From assembly GCA_900551205.1 (NCBI GenBank), contig URUW01000054.1, forward strand, positions 1-9,983: 9,983 bases of DNA, given 5' to 3'. Under the pieces are notes generated by a model, which saw nothing but the letters and a program-made list of their open reading frames with translations, was not told where the DNA came from and did no database searches. The translations under genes were made by a program, and so were the position numbers. Source of the DNA: an uncultured Collinsella sp. (lineage in GTDB: Bacteria > Actinomycetota > Coriobacteriia > Coriobacteriales > Coriobacteriaceae). Of the stretch, positions 7,530 through 9,983 are shown piece by piece. Position 1 is the stretch's first letter. Each line of letters opens with the position of its first letter.

Positions 7530-8806
7530 TGCTTTCCTCGGCAGAACTGGTACTTTGGGCAATCCACCATGCGACGACATTGCTCTTTGGCGTCTTTGCC
7601 TCGGCGGCGCTGTGCGGTGTCGAGATCAACGGCCGCCATTCGCTCGAACTGGTGGGGGTCGGCGCCGTAACCGGATGCGCATTTGGCCTCGCCAATGCCG
7701 TCGGCGGCGAGCTGTTTGCCCGACAGGCCTATCCGCTCGTCGTGCATCTGCCGCTTGTCGTCTACCTGTGCGTACGCTATCGCCTGAGTCCGCTGCTCGC
7801 CATCCTGGGCGTTACCAGTGCCTACCTGAGCTGCCAGTTTAGCAACTGGATGGGCATCGCCGCATTCGCCGCCACCGATTCGCAGGTCGCGTACTACGTG
7901 GCGCGCATCATCACCACGCTCGGCGCCTTTGCCGTCTTATTGCATTGGGCAAGCGACATTGGCCCCCGCCTGGCGATCAAAAGCCCCACCGAGCTGGAAA
8001 TTCTGCTCATCCTGCCGCTCGTCTACTACATCTTCGACTACGCCACCAACGTCTATACCACGCTCTTCCACTCGGGCTCGGTGGTAACCGTTGAGTTTTT
8101 GGCGTTCGCCCTCTGCGCGTTCTACCTTATGTTTCTTGCCGTCTACCTTCGCGAATACGAGGCAAAGGAAATCGCCGAGCGCGAGCGCTGGATGCTCGCG
8201 ACCCGCGACAGCGCGGCCATCAAAGAGCTCGAAGCCTGGCGCCAGTCCGGACGCGAGCTCTCGGTTCTCCGTCACGACATGCGCCACTACCTGCGCGGTC
8301 TAGCGGCCCTGATCGAAGAGGGTCACACCGATGAGGCACTCGAGCGCATCGACGCGCTCTGCGAGACCAACGACCGCACCGCCGTGCGCCGCTACTGCGC
8401 CAACGAAACGGTCAACATTGCGCTCTCGTCGTTTTCCGCGGACATCAACGCGCACGGCATCACCGCCGACCTGCGCGCCGCCGTGCCCGAAACCGTCCAC
8501 GTGGGCGATGTCGATCTGTTCAGTGTGGTATCGAACGCCCTGGACAATGCCATCGCCGCGGCGAGCGCCGCCCCCGAAGGCAAGCGGTTTGTCGATCTTG
8601 ATCTGCGGTTTGAGGACGGGCAGCTGCTGCTTTCGGTTTCCAACACATTTGGACGGGCGCCGCGCATGGTCGACGGCATGCCCGTGGCTCAGCACGCCGG
8701 TCACGGCTTTGGCACCAAGAGCATTAAACTCGCCGTGGAGCGCATGAACGGCAACTGCCAGTTCCGCATTAACGGCGATCGGTTTGAGCTGCGCGCTGTG
8801 ATGTAG
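7529..8806 (+). CDS. AgrC-like membrane sensor histidine kinase (HPK10 family)
   Basis: A 425-residue membrane kinase. Residues 1-~206 are largely hydrophobic with about six or seven membrane segments (roughly 8-30, 38-62, 69-83, 88-112, 121-140, 156-176, 186-206), the polytopic sensor layout of AgrC-type kinases. Residues ~207-245 form a charged, probably coiled-coil linker. The H-box LSVLRHDMRHYLRGL places the phosphorylated His at H249. The GHKL ATPase part follows: N-box SNALDNAI (335-342, N336/N340) and a glycine box GHGFGTKSI (391-399). It should phosphorylate D58 of the regulator encoded just upstream, with which it overlaps by one base (TGATG). Agr-type kinases usually sense a cyclic peptide, but no agrB or agrD gene lies in the window, so the ligand is unknown. 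The alternative start at 7448 is rejected on ribosome-site and membrane-topology grounds. Confidence 0.92.
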   Translation: MLSSAELVLWAIHHATTLLFGVFASAALCGVEINGRHSLELVGVGAVTGCAFGLANAVGGELFARQAYPLVVHLPLVVYLCVRYRLSPLLAILGVTSAYLSCQFSNWMGIAAFAATDSQVAYYVARIITTLGAFAVLLHWASDIGPRLAIKSPTELEILLILPLVYYIFDYATNVYTTLFHSGSVVTVEFLAFALCAFYLMFLAVYLREYEAKEIAERERWMLATRDSAAIKELEAWRQSGRELSVLRHDMRHYLRGLAALIEEGHTDEALERIDALCETNDRTAVRRYCANETVNIALSSFSADINAHGITADLRAAVPETVHVGDVDLFSVVSNALDNAIAAASAAPEGKRFVDLDLRFEDGQLLLSVSNTFGRAPRMVDGMPVAQHAGHGFGTKSIKLAVERMNGNCQFRINGDRFELRAVM

Positions 8807-8807
8807 G

Positions 8808-8840
8808 GGCTGCCGCCAGCCTCGCTACAGCGGTGCAGCC
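8808..8840. terminator. Possible hairpin between convergent genes (weak terminator candidate)
   Basis: An imperfect GC-rich inverted repeat: GGCTGCCGC (8808-8816) can pair with GCG-GT-GCAGCC (8830-8840), leaving a 2-nt bulge and a 13-nt loop. It starts 2 nt after the kinase stop and includes the stop codon of the convergent gene (8825-8827). No T-run follows on either strand, so it is not a typical intrinsic terminator. Confidence 0.25.
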
Positions 8841-9400
8841 GCCGGGGTCAGCTGCTTGATGTAGGCCCACATGCGCTGCTTGGCGGCCTTGTCGGTGAGC
8901 GCCGCCTCAAAACCGTCGAGCGCCAGCACGCGGCGCCCCTGCACATGGGCGACCAGGCCGGGCTTGAGCATGGCAGTGTCAAAGTCATCAATCGCCACAA
9001 GCATATCGGCATAGGTCTCGCGCATGACATCGGCCGCGCTGTTGTCCAGCAGCAGCACCGCCTCGGGGTCTAAGGTCTCCAGCGCCTCGCGGAACAGATC
9101 GCACGTCAGGGCCTCGCCCGCCGCGACCGCTCCGTCGCCCGCGCCGGCGACGCTTGCCAGCACGCAAAAATCCTCGGGGGCATATCCGATGGCGCCGAGC
9201 GCCTTGCGCAACGCGGCGCCATCCGCGCCGGCAGCCAGCTCGCCGCCCGAGCACTCGGCTTCATCCAAATCGCCTTTGACCAGCACAATCGGCGAGCACG
9301 CGTTGCCCGCGATACGCACACCGCGATCTGCAAGCGACGCGAGCTCCTGCTCGGTCGCCTGAGCGATGGCTTCTTTTTTCTGGCTTTGTGACGTGGGCAT
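8825..9400 (-). CDS. Uracil-DNA glycosylase-fold protein, probably non-catalytic
   Basis: A 191-residue cytoplasmic protein. Read against remembered family 4 UDG sequences it follows the whole fold in order: SPIVLVKGDLDE (36-47) where UDGs have xIVFVGEGPGEEE; ALRKALGAIGYAPEDFCV (63-80) for the LLxxLLxxxGixREDVYI helix; LFREALETLDPEAVLLL (102-118) for the INPDVIVALG strand; and GRRVLALDGFEAAL (155-168) followed by a Lys/Trp C-terminal helix for the GxxVxxTxHPSYLL region. Key residues are missing: no GEGPG water-activating loop, no His-Pro-Ser, and no N-terminal CxxC for an Fe-S cluster, although C100 sits near one cluster-Cys position. It is therefore likely a degenerate paralogue whose role is unknown. 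GGAGAG (minus strand, 9404-9409) sets the start at 9400; an upstream in-frame ATG at 9430 overlaps the -10 box and is rejected. It is convergent with the kinase gene and divergent from thioredoxin. The existence of the gene is well supported; the family call rests on visual alignment. Confidence 0.72.
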   Translation of the reverse strand: MPTSQSQKKEAIAQATEQELASLADRGVRIAGNACSPIVLVKGDLDEAECSGGELAAGADGAALRKALGAIGYAPEDFCVLASVAGAGDGAVAAGEALTCDLFREALETLDPEAVLLLDNSAADVMRETYADMLVAIDDFDTAMLKPGLVAHVQGRRVLALDGFEAALTDKAAKQRMWAYIKQLTPAAAPL

Positions 9401-9403
9401 GCG

Positions 9404-9434
9404 CTCTCCAATCGTTTGCGTGCCCACCATTATA
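9404..9434 (-). promoter_or_regulatory. -10 box and ribosome site of the glycosylase-like gene
   Basis: On the minus strand a perfect TATAAT lies at 9434-9429 and GGAGAG at 9409-9404. Transcription would start near 9422, giving a leader of about 22 nt to the ATG at 9400. The ATG at 9430 lies within the -10 box and would be upstream of the transcript start. No convincing -35 hexamer is seen at 16-18 bp spacing. Confidence 0.5.
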
Positions 9435-9476
9435 TAAAAGAGCCGCCCGCGAGTGGTTGCTTTGCGGGCCGCTGGG

Positions 9477-9532
9477 TATAAGCACGGTCGTACTGAGTTT
9501 TACGCGGCCGAGCCGCGTCGTATTATGGAGGT
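9477..9532 (+). promoter_or_regulatory. Promoter candidates and ribosome site of the thioredoxin gene
   Basis: GGAGGT (9527-9532) lies just before ATG 9537 and fixes that start; the in-frame ATG at 9525 comes before the ribosome site and is rejected. Two -10 candidates are visible. TATAAG (9477-9482) would give a leader of about 48 nt but lacks a clear -35. TATTAT (9521-9526) has TTTACG (9499-9504) at 16-bp spacing, but its transcript would start inside or after the ribosome site. The first is more compatible with translation. The choice is unresolved. Confidence 0.4.
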
Positions 9533-9536
9533 CACC

Positions 9537-9857
9537 ATGGCTGACATTAAGCAGATTACCCCCGAGAACTTCGGCGCTGTCGTCAACGATAGCCTGCCCG
9601 TACTGGTTGATTTTTGGGCCCCGTGGTGCGGCCCCTGCCGCTCGCTCTCGCCCATCGTAGACGAGGTTGCCGACGAGCTGGCCGGCAAGTTGGCTGTGGC
9701 CAAGTGCAACGTCGACGACAACCAGGACCTGGCCATGAAGTTTGGCGTCATGAGCATCCCCACGCTGATCGTCTTTAAGAACGGCGAGGAGGTCGACCGC
9801 TCGGTCGGCGCCTTGCCCAAGGCAAGACTTCAGGCACTGCTGGAGAAACATCTGTAA
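9537..9857 (+). CDS. trxA: Thioredoxin
   Basis: A 106-residue protein of typical thioredoxin length. It reduces protein disulfides in the cytoplasm and is recycled by NADPH-dependent thioredoxin reductase, which is not in this window. The active site WCGPC is at residues 30-34 (redox Cys C31 and C34) after the family stretch VLVDFWAPW. The expected NVDDN segment (58-62), the cis-proline loop SIPT with P75, and the LIVFKNGEEV strand-turn (77-86) are all present. There is no signal peptide, so it is cytoplasmic. It begins right after the strong GGAGGT site. It is divergent from the glycosylase-like gene across 136 bp, and no co-transcribed downstream gene is seen before the window ends. Confidence 0.97.
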   Translation: MADIKQITPENFGAVVNDSLPVLVDFWAPWCGPCRSLSPIVDEVADELAGKLAVAKCNVDDNQDLAMKFGVMSIPTLIVFKNGEEVDRSVGALPKARLQALLEKHL

Positions 9858-9883
9858 TACGCTTGTTACTTGTCTGCCGTCCA

Positions 9884-9904
9884 TGAGCGGTTTCGCACCG
9901 CTCA
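9884..9904 (+). terminator. Hairpin downstream of thioredoxin (possible terminator)
   Basis: A perfect 8-bp inverted repeat, TGAGCGGT and ACCGCTCA, around the 5-nt loop TTCGC, beginning 27 nt after the thioredoxin stop. CC (9881-9882) and GG (9907-9908) could extend it across a small internal loop. There is no T-run after it, so intrinsic termination is uncertain. The remaining bases to 9983 contain a TAGTAT element (9939-9944) that might belong to a downstream promoter, but nothing there can be firmly called. Confidence 0.35.
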
Positions 9905-9983
9905 CCGGAGTGCCAAACGCAAGGCATGCGACCACGGATAGTATGGTAGACACAAACAGCCCCCAGTGAACGGGCGCGGGTCA

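Noticed and set aside
8300..8704. Minus-strand open frames inside the kinase gene (8300-8704, 8392-8679)
   Set aside because: They are antisense shadows over the H-box to G-box region of the kinase, with no ribosome site or family signature.
9261..9953. Minus-strand open frame of ~230 codons over the thioredoxin gene
   Set aside because: It covers the thioredoxin gene in antisense and the start of the glycosylase-like gene in another frame. Thioredoxin with WCGPC is unambiguous on the plus strand.

Overview
The window looks like chromosome from a GC-rich, Gram-positive Actinobacterium of the class Coriobacteriia, most likely Collinsella or a close relative. This placement is an inference. 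It rests on the GC-rich coding style, the strong GGAG-type ribosome binding sites, an LPxTG-like anchored surface protein built from MBG/YDG Ig-like modules and 'CxxC' ribbon-like modules (an architecture common in gut Coriobacteriia and Clostridia), and the general look of the neighbouring genes. No rRNA, tRNA, CRISPR array, insertion sequence or phage gene was seen.

Layout. (1) Positions 1-6567, minus strand, hold one enormous gene for a secreted, probably sortase-anchored surface protein. 2189 codons are visible, and the window edge cuts it right after the LPASGD sorting motif, so its hydrophobic anchor and stop codon lie outside. It has a signal peptide, a beta-helix-like N-terminal third, several Ig-like YDG domains, two tandem copies of a ~460-residue composite unit, an X2-like Ig domain, a poly-Thr linker and the sorting motif. 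(2) Positions 6568-6806 form a 239-bp divergent control region. (3) Positions 6807-8806, plus strand, encode an overlapping two-gene operon: a LytTR-type response regulator and an AgrC-like (HPK10) membrane histidine kinase. (4) Positions 8825-9400, minus strand, encode a small protein that aligns by eye with the family 4/5 uracil-DNA glycosylase fold but has lost the catalytic motifs. (5) Positions 9537-9857, plus strand, encode a canonical thioredoxin, divergent from the glycosylase-like gene.

How they may work together. The two-component pair is transcribed divergently from the giant surface-protein gene across a shared intergenic region. The simplest hypothesis is that the sensor reads an extracellular cue and the LytTR regulator controls the adhesin and possibly its own operon. 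No agrB/agrD-like peptide gene is in the window, so the signal is unknown. The thioredoxin and the glycosylase-like gene appear to be a separate housekeeping block. Nothing here is a clearly new system. The most unusual items are the composite repeat structure of the surface protein with its cysteine modules, the orphan Agr-type pair beside it, and the apparently non-catalytic glycosylase-fold protein.
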